DNA of 19,177 nucleotides from Candidatus Woesearchaeota archaeon (lineage in GTDB: Archaea > Nanobdellota > Nanobdellia > Woesearchaeales > GW2011-AR9): the NCBI GenBank assembly GCA_016203215.1, contig JACQNF010000028.1:1-19177 (forward strand), given 5' to 3'. How positions within the stretch are numbered: position 1 is the first letter of the stretch; each line of letters opens with the position of its first letter. This document shows positions 1-5,920 of the stretch, one piece after another. The position numbers and the translations under genes were made by a program. The notes beneath the pieces were generated by a model, which saw only the letters and a program-made list of their open reading frames with translations, was not told the origin of the DNA and searched no databases.

Positions 1-47
1 ATCATAATAGCTTTAGTATCTCCTATTTCTTTTTTTTCTTTATTATT

Positions 48-470
48 TTATTTCTCTGCCCGTGTTGCGCCTTCTGGGACAGCATACTCTTTCCAAGAGA
101 TTTTCCCACTTTTCACAACGTCACGTAAAATCCGTTCTTGGCTGGACAGCACGGCCTTGCCGCTCTTCACCTCTACAAAGACAACTTCCTCAATATTTTT
201 TCCGTCCATCCCTTTAAACACGATGAAATCGACGGGCTTGCCGATGAACCGGCATTCTGTCGGTGAAAATGGAAAATCAGGAAAGTACGGGGCTAACTGT
301 TCTGAAAATTGGCCACCCAAGACTGCTCGCGAACGTTTAACCGCATCCTTGCGAATCTCTTCAATTTGCCCTTTCCAGTAGGCATCACGGAGGATTCTGC
401 CAAAGTAATACGCAATCACAGCTACAATAATCAGAACAACAACGGTAAAAATATCCACTGGGACCATCAT
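48..470 (-). CDS. Membrane-anchored Holliday-junction-resolvase-like endonuclease (PF10107-type)
   Basis: This 140-residue protein has one N-terminal hydrophobic helix (residues 7-24) followed by a soluble PD-(D/E)xK-like nuclease domain. The catalytic pattern is intact: Glu57 in the helix segment SEQLAPYFP, Asp81 in KPVDF, and Glu100-x-Lys102 in VFVEVKSG. The order and wording of these segments match my recollection of the archaeal family described as endonucleases distantly related to Holliday junction resolvases. The active site would face the cytoplasm if the N-terminal helix is a simple anchor, so the substrate is probably DNA near the membrane, but this is inference. The start is one of two adjacent ATG codons (470 or 467). 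It begins 7 bases after the rpa stop, so the two genes are probably co-transcribed. The gene is complete. Family assignment is fairly sure; the substrate is unknown. Confidence 0.85.
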   Translation of the reverse strand: MMVPVDIFTVVVLIIVAVIAYYFGRILRDAYWKGQIEEIRKDAVKRSRAVLGGQFSEQLAPYFPDFPFSPTECRFIGKPVDFIVFKGMDGKNIEEVVFVEVKSGKAVLSSQERILRDVVKSGKISWKEYAVPEGATRAEK

Positions 471-477
471 CTCACGC

Positions 478-1464
478 TCACTCTAAGCGAGCCAATTCTT
501 CCTGCGGAGTAGCTTTCTCCACGATCTGCACGTTAAACTCCAGCCGGTCAAACATCTCATTCCGATGCACCCGTCCTTGCAGCTTAAACTGCTCCCCTAA
601 CAATTCTGTCTTAACATCCTCAAACAACGGTAATTCCTCTTTATAGACAGCAACTTCTATCTCTTCTTTGCGCAAGAGGTGATTGGTCTGGTTCTTCCAG
701 AACACGCCGCGAATCATTCCCGTACCGTCGTCAAGAACGGCGTTTAAAACATATGAAAGCGCTGCATTTACCGCACCGTGTTCGCCGCAGGTAAATGTCC
801 CCATGCTCTCCGTAACACGCTTATTGCACTGCGGGCAGGTATAGAAAAAACGTGGATCAAAAACTTGGACAATTGTCCCCACTATTTCTGCTGTATCACC
901 TGTTTCTTTTAACTCTTCAATCTTTTTCCGTTCGTACGCTTTAGACACTCTACGCACGACGGCGACACTCTCTCCTTCCGGGTTTAAATCAACCGACCCG
1001 CGCATGCCAAGATGAATTTCGCGCACACCATTATTCTCACGGACGTACGAATCCGTGACACGAAGAACATCATCAGGTTGCGCCGATTGGATGAGATCAA
1101 CCTGTTCGTTCCAAAACACTACCCGGATCGTCCCGGTTTCATCTCCTAACAGTAAGGAACAGACTTTTCCGACACTGTCCCCTTTCATGAATGTCCGAGG
1201 CTCATATTTTTGGAGGATCTTCCCGATAACAGAAACACTCTTCATCCCACTATAGATCTCTTTGACTTTTAACTTCGCCGAGGACGCTGTCGATGGCAAT
1301 TCGATTCCCAGCTCATTTGCGATAATGTGCGCTGCCCCTTCTTCGCTGACCAAGCCAGAGAGCTCATTCACCTTCTCTTTGATTTTAGAATCTAATTCAC
1401 GAGGAGATAACTTCCCGCTCTGAATTATCTTTTCTTTGAGATCGGCAAGAGGAACTTTAAACAT
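478..1464 (-). CDS. rpa: Replication protein A (single-stranded DNA-binding protein) with two OB folds and a zinc finger
   Basis: RPA coats single-stranded DNA during replication and repair. The 328-residue product has an N-terminal helical region (about 1-60), a first OB fold (about 68-165, with GDETGTIRVVFWN typical of the DNA-binding strand) and a second OB fold (about 188-318, with the parallel motif DDGTGMIRGVFWKN). The second fold carries an inserted zinc site of form C-x2-C-x12-C-x2-H (Cys210, Cys213, Cys226, His229), as in archaeal and eukaryotic large RPA subunits. I chose the ATG at 1464 over an in-frame TTG at 1479 because a TATA box centred near 1490 lies about 26 bases upstream, which places the transcript start at or next to this ATG (leaderless), and no Shine-Dalgarno site is visible. 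A nuclease gene follows 7 bases later, suggesting a small DNA-repair operon. Confidence 0.93.
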   Translation of the reverse strand: MFKVPLADLKEKIIQSGKLSPRELDSKIKEKVNELSGLVSEEGAAHIIANELGIELPSTASSAKLKVKEIYSGMKSVSVIGKILQKYEPRTFMKGDSVGKVCSLLLGDETGTIRVVFWNEQVDLIQSAQPDDVLRVTDSYVRENNGVREIHLGMRGSVDLNPEGESVAVVRRVSKAYERKKIEELKETGDTAEIVGTIVQVFDPRFFYTCPQCNKRVTESMGTFTCGEHGAVNAALSYVLNAVLDDGTGMIRGVFWKNQTNHLLRKEEIEVAVYKEELPLFEDVKTELLGEQFKLQGRVHRNEMFDRLEFNVQIVEKATPQEELARLE

Positions 1465-1477
1465 CAGAGCAAGGGGC

Positions 1478-1484
1478 AAAAAAA
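1478..1484 (-). terminator. Possible poly-T terminator of the upstream surface-protein operon
   Basis: A run of seven T on the minus strand lies 54-60 bases after the stop of the last surface-protein gene (stop ends at 1538). Archaeal polymerases often terminate at U-rich tracts without a hairpin. The run sits between the rpa TATA box and the rpa start, so it would serve as the end of one unit inside the promoter of the next. No stable hairpin was obvious. This is a weak call. Confidence 0.35.
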
Positions 1485-1485
1485 T

Positions 1486-1494
1486 GTTTATAAC
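1486..1494 (-). promoter_or_regulatory. TATA box of the rpa-nuclease operon
   Basis: On the minus strand this reads GTTATAAAC, an archaeal TATA-box-like element. Its centre is about 26 bases upstream of the rpa ATG at 1464, which is the usual archaeal spacing from TATA box to transcription start, so the mRNA would begin at the start codon. The seven bases just downstream are all T. Position and composition support it; no expression data are available. Confidence 0.6.
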
Positions 1495-1537
1495 AATTTA
1501 GATAGTGGAGGATATGGTTCTCGCGAAGTGTTGATTT

Positions 1538-2416
1538 CTATTGTTGCGGCTTGGTAAAATCAAGAGCCAGTGTATATCTCACCATGGTTCCACCGATAAC
1601 TATATCCTCGGGACTTTTTACACAAAACGGCCAGATGCGTGTTCCTTGGGGGATTGCCGGTTCTTCGCAAGAAGAGTACAACCAATGGGTCGGCTTGACC
1701 TCGTTAAGGCACGGTTCCAGCTCTTCTTTTTCTCGGCACGTATCTACCATCTTCCTTGCCTCTGCTGCCAACTGCGCATATTCATCAAAAGAATACTGAA
1801 GATTAACGTCGAAGCCATAGTCATACGTATACTGACGCAGATAAGGTTCCGTCTGCTTCAATACTTTTTTCCCTCCAGATGCTTTGATTCGCTTTCCCTC
1901 GATCGTTAAAGGCGAAAAGATAATGGCATCGGGATTGGGGAATAATTGGGAAAATAATGAATTCATATTCTCAGTCTCATCGGGAAGACACCACGTCTCT
2001 CCATTATTCCATTGATTAACTTCACCGACCGTCCCGCAAGGAGATGGTTCAAGAAAACCACCACGACTACTTAATTGATGAACGGCATCCCATCCAGCTT
2101 CCCTTGCAGAGAGATCTAGTTCTAATAAATCCACCTGCGACTGGTAGAGAAAGCTATTGACCATATCTAGCTGCCACGCTCCAAATTCACTCTCTGAAGA
2201 TTCAAAAGAGGAAACGTTGTACAGGAAGAGGAAAATAGCTCCGATGATGCCAAAGATGATCCAATGGATAACTGCTCCATTCTTATTTCTGAGGAAAGGG
2301 CACATACCATCCAGCCCTGCTGTGAATTTCAATCGCTCATGTCTAGAAGTTAAAAAACCGTTCTCTTTTTCTTTGAATGTTCCACAGTTCTGTAGCGAAT
2401 GGGATTTTTTACTCAT
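1538..2416 (-). CDS. Pilin-like exported protein, last gene of the surface operon
   Basis: This product has 292 residues from the ATG at 2416, which overlaps the stop of the preceding gene by eight bases (ATGAGTAA). The first 47 residues are polar and basic, unlike its neighbours. An internal ATG (residue 38, base 2305) would give a short class III-like leader, MCPFLRNKNG, followed directly by the hydrophobic helix AVIHWIIFGIIGAIFLFLYN. Either start is possible: the overlap favours the longer form and the family pattern favours the shorter. The exported part contains WQLDMVNSFLYQSQVDLLELD, a probable long amphipathic helix, and at least six cysteines. I do not recognise a named domain. The layout (basic leader, one helix, C-terminal globular part) matches the other members of the cluster. 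No gene of the cluster follows; rpa has its own promoter downstream. Confidence 0.88.
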   Translation of the reverse strand: MSKKSHSLQNCGTFKEKENGFLTSRHERLKFTAGLDGMCPFLRNKNGAVIHWIIFGIIGAIFLFLYNVSSFESSESEFGAWQLDMVNSFLYQSQVDLLELDLSAREAGWDAVHQLSSRGGFLEPSPCGTVGEVNQWNNGETWCLPDETENMNSLFSQLFPNPDAIIFSPLTIEGKRIKASGGKKVLKQTEPYLRQYTYDYGFDVNLQYSFDEYAQLAAEARKMVDTCREKEELEPCLNEVKPTHWLYSSCEEPAIPQGTRIWPFCVKSPEDIVIGGTMVRYTLALDFTKPQQ

Positions 2417-2723
2417 CCTGAAAACCTTCCGTGCTTACTGTACCTTCCGGCTTTGCTGCTTTCAGCGGCAAAGTGATCTTTTTCTGGTTCATCTGCTCTT
2501 TAAATCCAAGCAAGGGATCATTACCTTGTTCAAAGTGCTTCTGCTGATCGACAATTTGGGTTGCGATCTGGTTGACGGAAGTCATTTCCGTCAGGGAGTT
2601 CTGATTCCGGTCATCAATGCTCTTGACGAGCGCCGCATGGATAAAGAGCAGTGCGAAGAACGCGACGAGGACTGTAAAGAGGAAGTCGAACAGATCATCC
2701 ATCATCGCTTTTGTGTTACGCAT
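2409..2723 (-). CDS. Small pilin-like membrane protein, 104 residues
   Basis: The N-terminus MRNTKA, followed by MMDDLFDFLFTVLVAFFALL, gives a short basic leader with a possible class III cleavage site after Ala6 and one hydrophobic helix (about 12-33). The acidic DD at the start of the mature helix is unusual, though a negatively charged residue near mature position 5 is a known pilin feature. The rest is polar and lysine/glutamine-rich, predicted outside the membrane, with no cysteine. The start is fixed by a good archaeal Shine-Dalgarno site AGGTGA at 2730-2735, seven bases before the ATG. The stop overlaps the start of the next gene by eight bases. Function is not recognised. Confidence 0.88.
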   Translation of the reverse strand: MRNTKAMMDDLFDFLFTVLVAFFALLFIHAALVKSIDDRNQNSLTEMTSVNQIATQIVDQQKHFEQGNDPLLGFKEQMNQKKITLPLKAAKPEGTVSTEGFQDE

Positions 2724-2729
2724 TGAAAT

Positions 2730-2735
2730 TCACCT
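2730..2735 (-). promoter_or_regulatory. Shine-Dalgarno site (AGGTGA) of the 104-residue gene
   Basis: AGGTGA on the minus strand is the canonical archaeal anti-16S match. It lies seven bases upstream of the ATG at 2723, inside a 33-base gap after the preceding gene, and so fixes this start. Confidence 0.75.
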
Positions 2736-2756
2736 AATAGTAATAGAGCCGTGGCC

Positions 2757-3245
2757 TCATGATCTCTCTCTCGCAGATAATCGTAGACTCTCCTGCACAT
2801 ACACTTCGAGAACGTCCCTCGTAAACGTCGTCCCGTCCCAGACCATCACTGCAAAACCAGTAAAGCCTTGATCTACTTGATAATAACTTTGTGTCTGGAG
2901 AGACTTTTTTCTCTCTGAAAGTGTCAACTTGAAATTAAACACAGTCGAACCTTTTTCACCCGAATCATAACATGAATCCAACTGCTCTTGAGTAAATTTT
3001 GCAAGATCAACCGTTGCAGGAAGAACTCGTTGGGAGACTGGATCTTTGTAGGCAAAACAATCAGGATTGTTGACAAAACGCAGGGCAACAAACTCTGCTT
3101 TCATCTCCACGGGCACGGCCGTCAGCCGTCCTTGGTAGCCGACGATAAGGATTACGAACGCGATCATGGCCATGCCGATGATAAAACTGGCAATCATCCA
3201 GTAAATCGCTTTCCGTCCCACTTCAAACACATCATCGCCGCTCAT
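2757..3245 (-). CDS. Pilin-like exported protein, 162 residues
   Basis: I set the start at the ATG at 3245, because it forms an ATGA overlap with the stop of the preceding gene; a GTG four codons earlier would also be in frame. The product begins MSGDDVFEVGRKA, then a helix (about 14-36, IYWMIASFIIGMAMIAFVIL). The RKA ahead of the helix fits the leader pattern of the cluster, although the 13-residue leader here is acidic rather than basic. The exported part has a CFAYKDP segment and a second cysteine 36 residues later (LDSCYDS), suggesting one disulfide, and ends in a basic tail. It is reminiscent of proteins I recall beside other DPANN pilin-like clusters, but I cannot name a family. Confidence 0.87.
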   Translation of the reverse strand: MSGDDVFEVGRKAIYWMIASFIIGMAMIAFVILIVGYQGRLTAVPVEMKAEFVALRFVNNPDCFAYKDPVSQRVLPATVDLAKFTQEQLDSCYDSGEKGSTVFNFKLTLSERKKSLQTQSYYQVDQGFTGFAVMVWDGTTFTRDVLEVYVQESLRLSARERS

Positions 3246-3646
3246 CGTGCAGGACACTCTCCCAGAACCATTGTTTTTCCATCTTTTCGAAGGCAGACCC
3301 GCGCTTGCTGTTTTGTGAATCCCGTCGCAAGATATCCGTCAGGCAAAATGAATGAACGGATCGTAGGATCCCTATCTTTTGAACGATCGCCTTTGTACAC
3401 CGTCACACCCTCAGAAGAGAGAGCTACGGAGTAAACGGACATGTCTTGAGGATACTCTACCACCGAATCTCCGGACATAGCCAGCAGAACATTAGTCATC
3501 ATCGCGATGTCCTCAGCAGCAGTTGTTTTTAAAATAGTCTCTGGGTCCCCGAGACGGCTTGCTACGGTCAAGGCTATTCCTACGACAACAATAACGACGA
3601 CGATCTCATAGAGCATCAGGATGATGCTTGCTGCTTTTGTGTTCAT
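3242..3646 (-). CDS. Small pilin-like membrane protein, 134 residues
   Basis: The N-terminus MNTKA, followed by ASIILMLYEIVVVIVVVGIA, is a short class III-like leader with a helix at about residues 7-28. It carries a glutamate inside the hydrophobic stretch (Glu14, mature position about 9). The exported part is small, with one cysteine pair near the C-terminus (ARVCLR and LGECPAR). A GAGGT at 3656-3660 lies ten bases before the ATG and overlaps the end of the preceding gene. The stop overlaps the next start as ATGA. The role is unknown; its position and form suggest a minor pilin or a membrane-complex subunit. Confidence 0.87.
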   Translation of the reverse strand: MNTKAASIILMLYEIVVVIVVVGIALTVASRLGDPETILKTTAAEDIAMMTNVLLAMSGDSVVEYPQDMSVYSVALSSEGVTVYKGDRSKDRDPTIRSFILPDGYLATGFTKQQARVCLRKDGKTMVLGECPAR

Positions 3647-3661
3647 CTAGTCCAAACCTCA

Positions 3662-4696
3662 TCATTCTTTTGGTGAAACAACTATCGTCCATTGGATGTC
3701 TTTCTCTCGAGGAAAAGTACCTACGGGAGAGGAAGCGGAAGAATAATCAAGAGCAAAGCGTATCTGAGCATTAATCACTTTTTGTCCGGGAGAATCGAAA
3801 CGAAGAGGCAACTCAAGCGCAAGTGTTGAAGAGGTGAATGTGAAAGCACTACGTGGAAAAGTATAGTCTTGCAATCCTGATTCTTGGTTACCGCTCAACT
3901 TTAATTTAGAGGGATAATCTTTGTTTATAGTGTACCCTTCCGGTGCAGTGATTACCAATTTTATATTTCTGCTTTCTCCAACCACAAAATCGTCACTGGA
4001 GAGGTCTACTTTATAGGAATCTGCTCCCGTAGTTAATCCCGTCCATTGTCGATGAGCGCCAGCAGCACCGTCTGTCCCTCCGATAGAAATGATCTTCCTT
4101 CCCGCATCATCGTTTCCGTAAACCTCTACATTGACAGGTACGCGCCGTGTAGAGTATCCCGTAGTTTCAGTGACGGCGTATCCTTCCACAAAAATAACGC
4201 GGTGTCTGAATTCAACACCGGTTGCTTCGTGACGGGCAACGACAAAAGGTGTTACCACAAAATCGTCATCAAGAGTAATAACAAATGGTGGTTCGCTGCA
4301 ACCCACTTTCCCCCCCTCGTAATCAAAAGACATGTGCGGGCAGAAAACCAAGCAATCTTTCCCATTACATTGGGAAGGAGGATCTATCTCCAGGGAGTCA
4401 GTTACAAAATATTCATCGGTTGGACTCTTGTAGGTTCTCTTTAAATATAGATTTGTCGCTTTATTAGCATCAAACTTAGCGACAAACGATTCTTCGTCAA
4501 GGATGATAATGTATCCAGATAATATTTTTCCGCTCTCCGCAAATTCTTTTAACTCTTTGTGTAACTGATAGAAATTCTGCTTTGCCTGCTGCTCAACACC
4601 CAGAACTTTAGCGATAATGGCACCGGCAGAGCCGAAAATAAGTATGGCTAACACAACAGTGACAAGAAAATTCACCATTATCGCTTTTCTGTTCAT
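3662..4696 (-). CDS. Pilin-like protein with a large beta-rich exported domain, 344 residues
   Basis: The leader MNRKA precedes a helix (about residues 8-30, VNFLVTVVLAILIFGSAGAI) and a likely amphipathic continuation (EQQAKQNFYQLHKELKEFAE), as in type IV pilins where the long alpha helix extends from the membrane. A middle region carries a cysteine cluster (SQCNGKDCLVFCPHM, then VGCSEPP), which could form two disulfides. The C-terminal part, from about residue 180 on, is rich in alternating hydrophobic/polar strands (RNIKLVITAPEGYTI and TLALELPLRFDSPGQKVIN) and looks like an immunoglobulin-like beta sandwich. There is a 16-base gap from the preceding gene and a weak AGGG ahead of the ATG. 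Function is not recognised; it may be a filament-tip or adhesive subunit. Confidence 0.88.
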   Translation of the reverse strand: MNRKAIMVNFLVTVVLAILIFGSAGAIIAKVLGVEQQAKQNFYQLHKELKEFAESGKILSGYIIILDEESFVAKFDANKATNLYLKRTYKSPTDEYFVTDSLEIDPPSQCNGKDCLVFCPHMSFDYEGGKVGCSEPPFVITLDDDFVVTPFVVARHEATGVEFRHRVIFVEGYAVTETTGYSTRRVPVNVEVYGNDDAGRKIISIGGTDGAAGAHRQWTGLTTGADSYKVDLSSDDFVVGESRNIKLVITAPEGYTINKDYPSKLKLSGNQESGLQDYTFPRSAFTFTSSTLALELPLRFDSPGQKVINAQIRFALDYSSASSPVGTFPREKDIQWTIVVSPKE

Positions 4697-4712
4697 GAGT
4701 TTTATACCCTAA

Positions 4713-5033
4713 CTATGGTTGTTTGCAAAGGTTGTCATATCTTTCCGTGTTACAGTTTTCCTGCCGAAGATTAAGTCCAGCCTCGTCCGTAACATCTTCA
4801 GGACAACCCTCATACGTAGCGCCGCTCACTCCCACATCGCACTTACATTTATCAAACAAGTCACCGACATTATCATTGTCACAATCTTTAAGCCCGCCGA
4901 TTTTAGTGTCAACATCCTCAAACGCCTTCCCGCCACTTCCCCTAAACCAGAGGATCACCAGAATTACAATTAATATTGCCAAGATGGCCGTCATAATAAT
5001 CCACCACATCTCTGAACCGCCTTTCTTTTTCAT
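4713..5033 (-). CDS. Small pilin-like protein with a Ca-binding-type motif, paralogue of the gene at 7775-8110
   Basis: The 106-residue product begins MKKKGGSEMWW and then has one helix (about 10-31). The KKKG/G leader, Glu near mature position 3 and aromatic WW fit a class III-type signal. After the helix comes DVDTKIGGL and then DCDNDNVGDLFDKC, which resembles a single thrombospondin type 3 Ca-binding repeat (alternating Asp/Asn with Gly-Asp and flanking Cys). Seven cysteines in about 75 exported residues suggest a disulfide-stapled mini-domain. A strong AGGAGGT at 5039-5045 precedes the ATG and lies within the end of the preceding gene, two bases from its stop. It shares KGGSEMWWI with the 111-residue protein at 7775-8110, even at the DNA level, so the two are probably duplicates. 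Confidence 0.88.
   Translation of the reverse strand: MKKKGGSEMWWIIMTAILAILIVILVILWFRGSGGKAFEDVDTKIGGLKDCDNDNVGDLFDKCKCDVGVSGATYEGCPEDVTDEAGLNLRQENCNTERYDNLCKQP
4999..5021 (-). repeat. Copy 1 of a 23-base repeat encoding part of the KGGSEMWW motif
   Basis: These 23 bases are identical to 8079-8101, in the same strand and the same reading frame. They encode the junction between leader and helix of the 106- and 111-residue proteins. The match stops sharply at both ends while the protein similarity continues, which points to a duplicated gene pair under strong constraint or past gene conversion at this spot. Confidence 0.8.
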
Positions 5034-5035
5034 CT

Positions 5036-5920
5036 TTAACCTCCTGCCGCATCGCTGACGTAAGAACAGTGCGCGTCGCCGCCGAGAAATGCTTGACGCA
5101 GATCTGGATCACTGATATCAACAAGAAAGATGCCGTCGATGTTCGTTGGATTCTGGAGCATAGTGTCAACCGCGGAAATAAGAGCTGAACCTGCCAAATA
5201 AGCACCGCCAAATAAACCCACCACATTTCCCGTGAAAAAACTAGCAAGCGCAGTTCCTGCACCAACTGCCCCAATAGCAGCACCGCCAGCCCCAATATCA
5301 GCATGCTTCGCTTTGTACATCACCCCGTATGCTCTCCCAGGCTTTATCCCTTCCTCGGTCAAAAACCCGTAGAAATAACCCCGGCCTGCACCAGATTGAA
5401 TATACTGAATGTATTTTTCCTCGCGTTTCGATGCGCCTTCGCCATATGTCCGGTAAGGAGTAGTACTGAGGTACTGCATGAAGTCGAGATTTCGGATGGT
5501 ATTCACTTTAAACTTCGTGCTCGGATCTACTGCCACCGTATAACAAAGGAAACAGCGAGCGTCGCCGCCAAACGTGCTGATCGAGTCGAAGATATTCTTT
5601 TTATATTGCCCTTCACCGAACATTTGCCAGCAGGTTGCCATCGAATCAGCAATTGCTTTCTGTACCTCCTCAGGACTGCCAGACACTTTCTTGTCGATGG
5701 TCTGACAAAGCAATGGTGAATACTTGATCTCCTGCCCCGCGAGATTGACTGCCGTGGCAGCACGCAGCCGGACACTATCTTTGCACAGCGCCGCTTTCTG
5801 TTTTTCCTCACCTTTCTCGCTAAATTTGATATACGTTCCTGCCAAGAGGAAGAAACTGACGAGAGCGATGACGAGAAGTACTAAAAATCCTGCGGCGATT
5901 GCTTTTTTGGATAGTTTCAT
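5036..5920 (-). CDS. Pilin-like exported protein with a Gly/Ala-rich hydrophobic region, 294 residues
   Basis: I chose the ATG at 5920 over an in-frame upstream codon at 5953, because it makes an ATGA overlap with the preceding stop and leaves the short leader MKLSKKA before a helix (residues 8-28). The exported part has cysteines at 46, 72, 97, 123, 126 and 285. The segment CWQMFGEGQ (97-105), followed later by CFLC (123-126), is a pattern I recall from DPANN hypothetical proteins. Residues 209-252 are almost wholly Gly, Ala and small hydrophobics (ADIGAGGAAIGAVGAGTALA and GLFGGAYLAGSALISAV), which could be a membrane hairpin or a membrane-inserting segment. This is unlike the other members, which have one helix only. 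Function is unknown. Confidence 0.88.
   Translation of the reverse strand: MKLSKKAIAAGFLVLLVIALVSFFLLAGTYIKFSEKGEEKQKAALCKDSVRLRAATAVNLAGQEIKYSPLLCQTIDKKVSGSPEEVQKAIADSMATCWQMFGEGQYKKNIFDSISTFGGDARCFLCYTVAVDPSTKFKVNTIRNLDFMQYLSTTPYRTYGEGASKREEKYIQYIQSGAGRGYFYGFLTEEGIKPGRAYGVMYKAKHADIGAGGAAIGAVGAGTALASFFTGNVVGLFGGAYLAGSALISAVDTMLQNPTNIDGIFLVDISDPDLRQAFLGGDAHCSYVSDAAGG
5039..5045 (-). promoter_or_regulatory. Shine-Dalgarno site (AGGAGGT) of the 106-residue gene
   Basis: This is a near-complete anti-16S match inside the last codons of the preceding gene, about five bases before the ATG at 5033. It is one of the strongest ribosome sites in the cluster, which may mean this small subunit is made in higher amounts than its neighbours. 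Confidence 0.75.

Noticed and set aside
1..47. Possible start of a further minus-strand gene (ATG at 5, GGAG at 21-24)
   Set aside because: The spacing of 14-15 bases is too long for a good ribosome site and only a codon or two is in the window, so nothing can be supported. No poly-T terminator is seen there either.
1465..1479. Five-residue N-terminal extension of RPA from a TTG codon
   Set aside because: The TATA box spacing places the transcript start at the ATG at 1464, so the TTG would be left out of the mRNA.
2157..2726. 189-codon open frame on the plus strand
   Set aside because: It lies opposite two well-supported minus-strand genes with ribosome sites and leaders. Its product has no domain-like pattern and has the cysteine/arginine-rich look of an antisense shadow.
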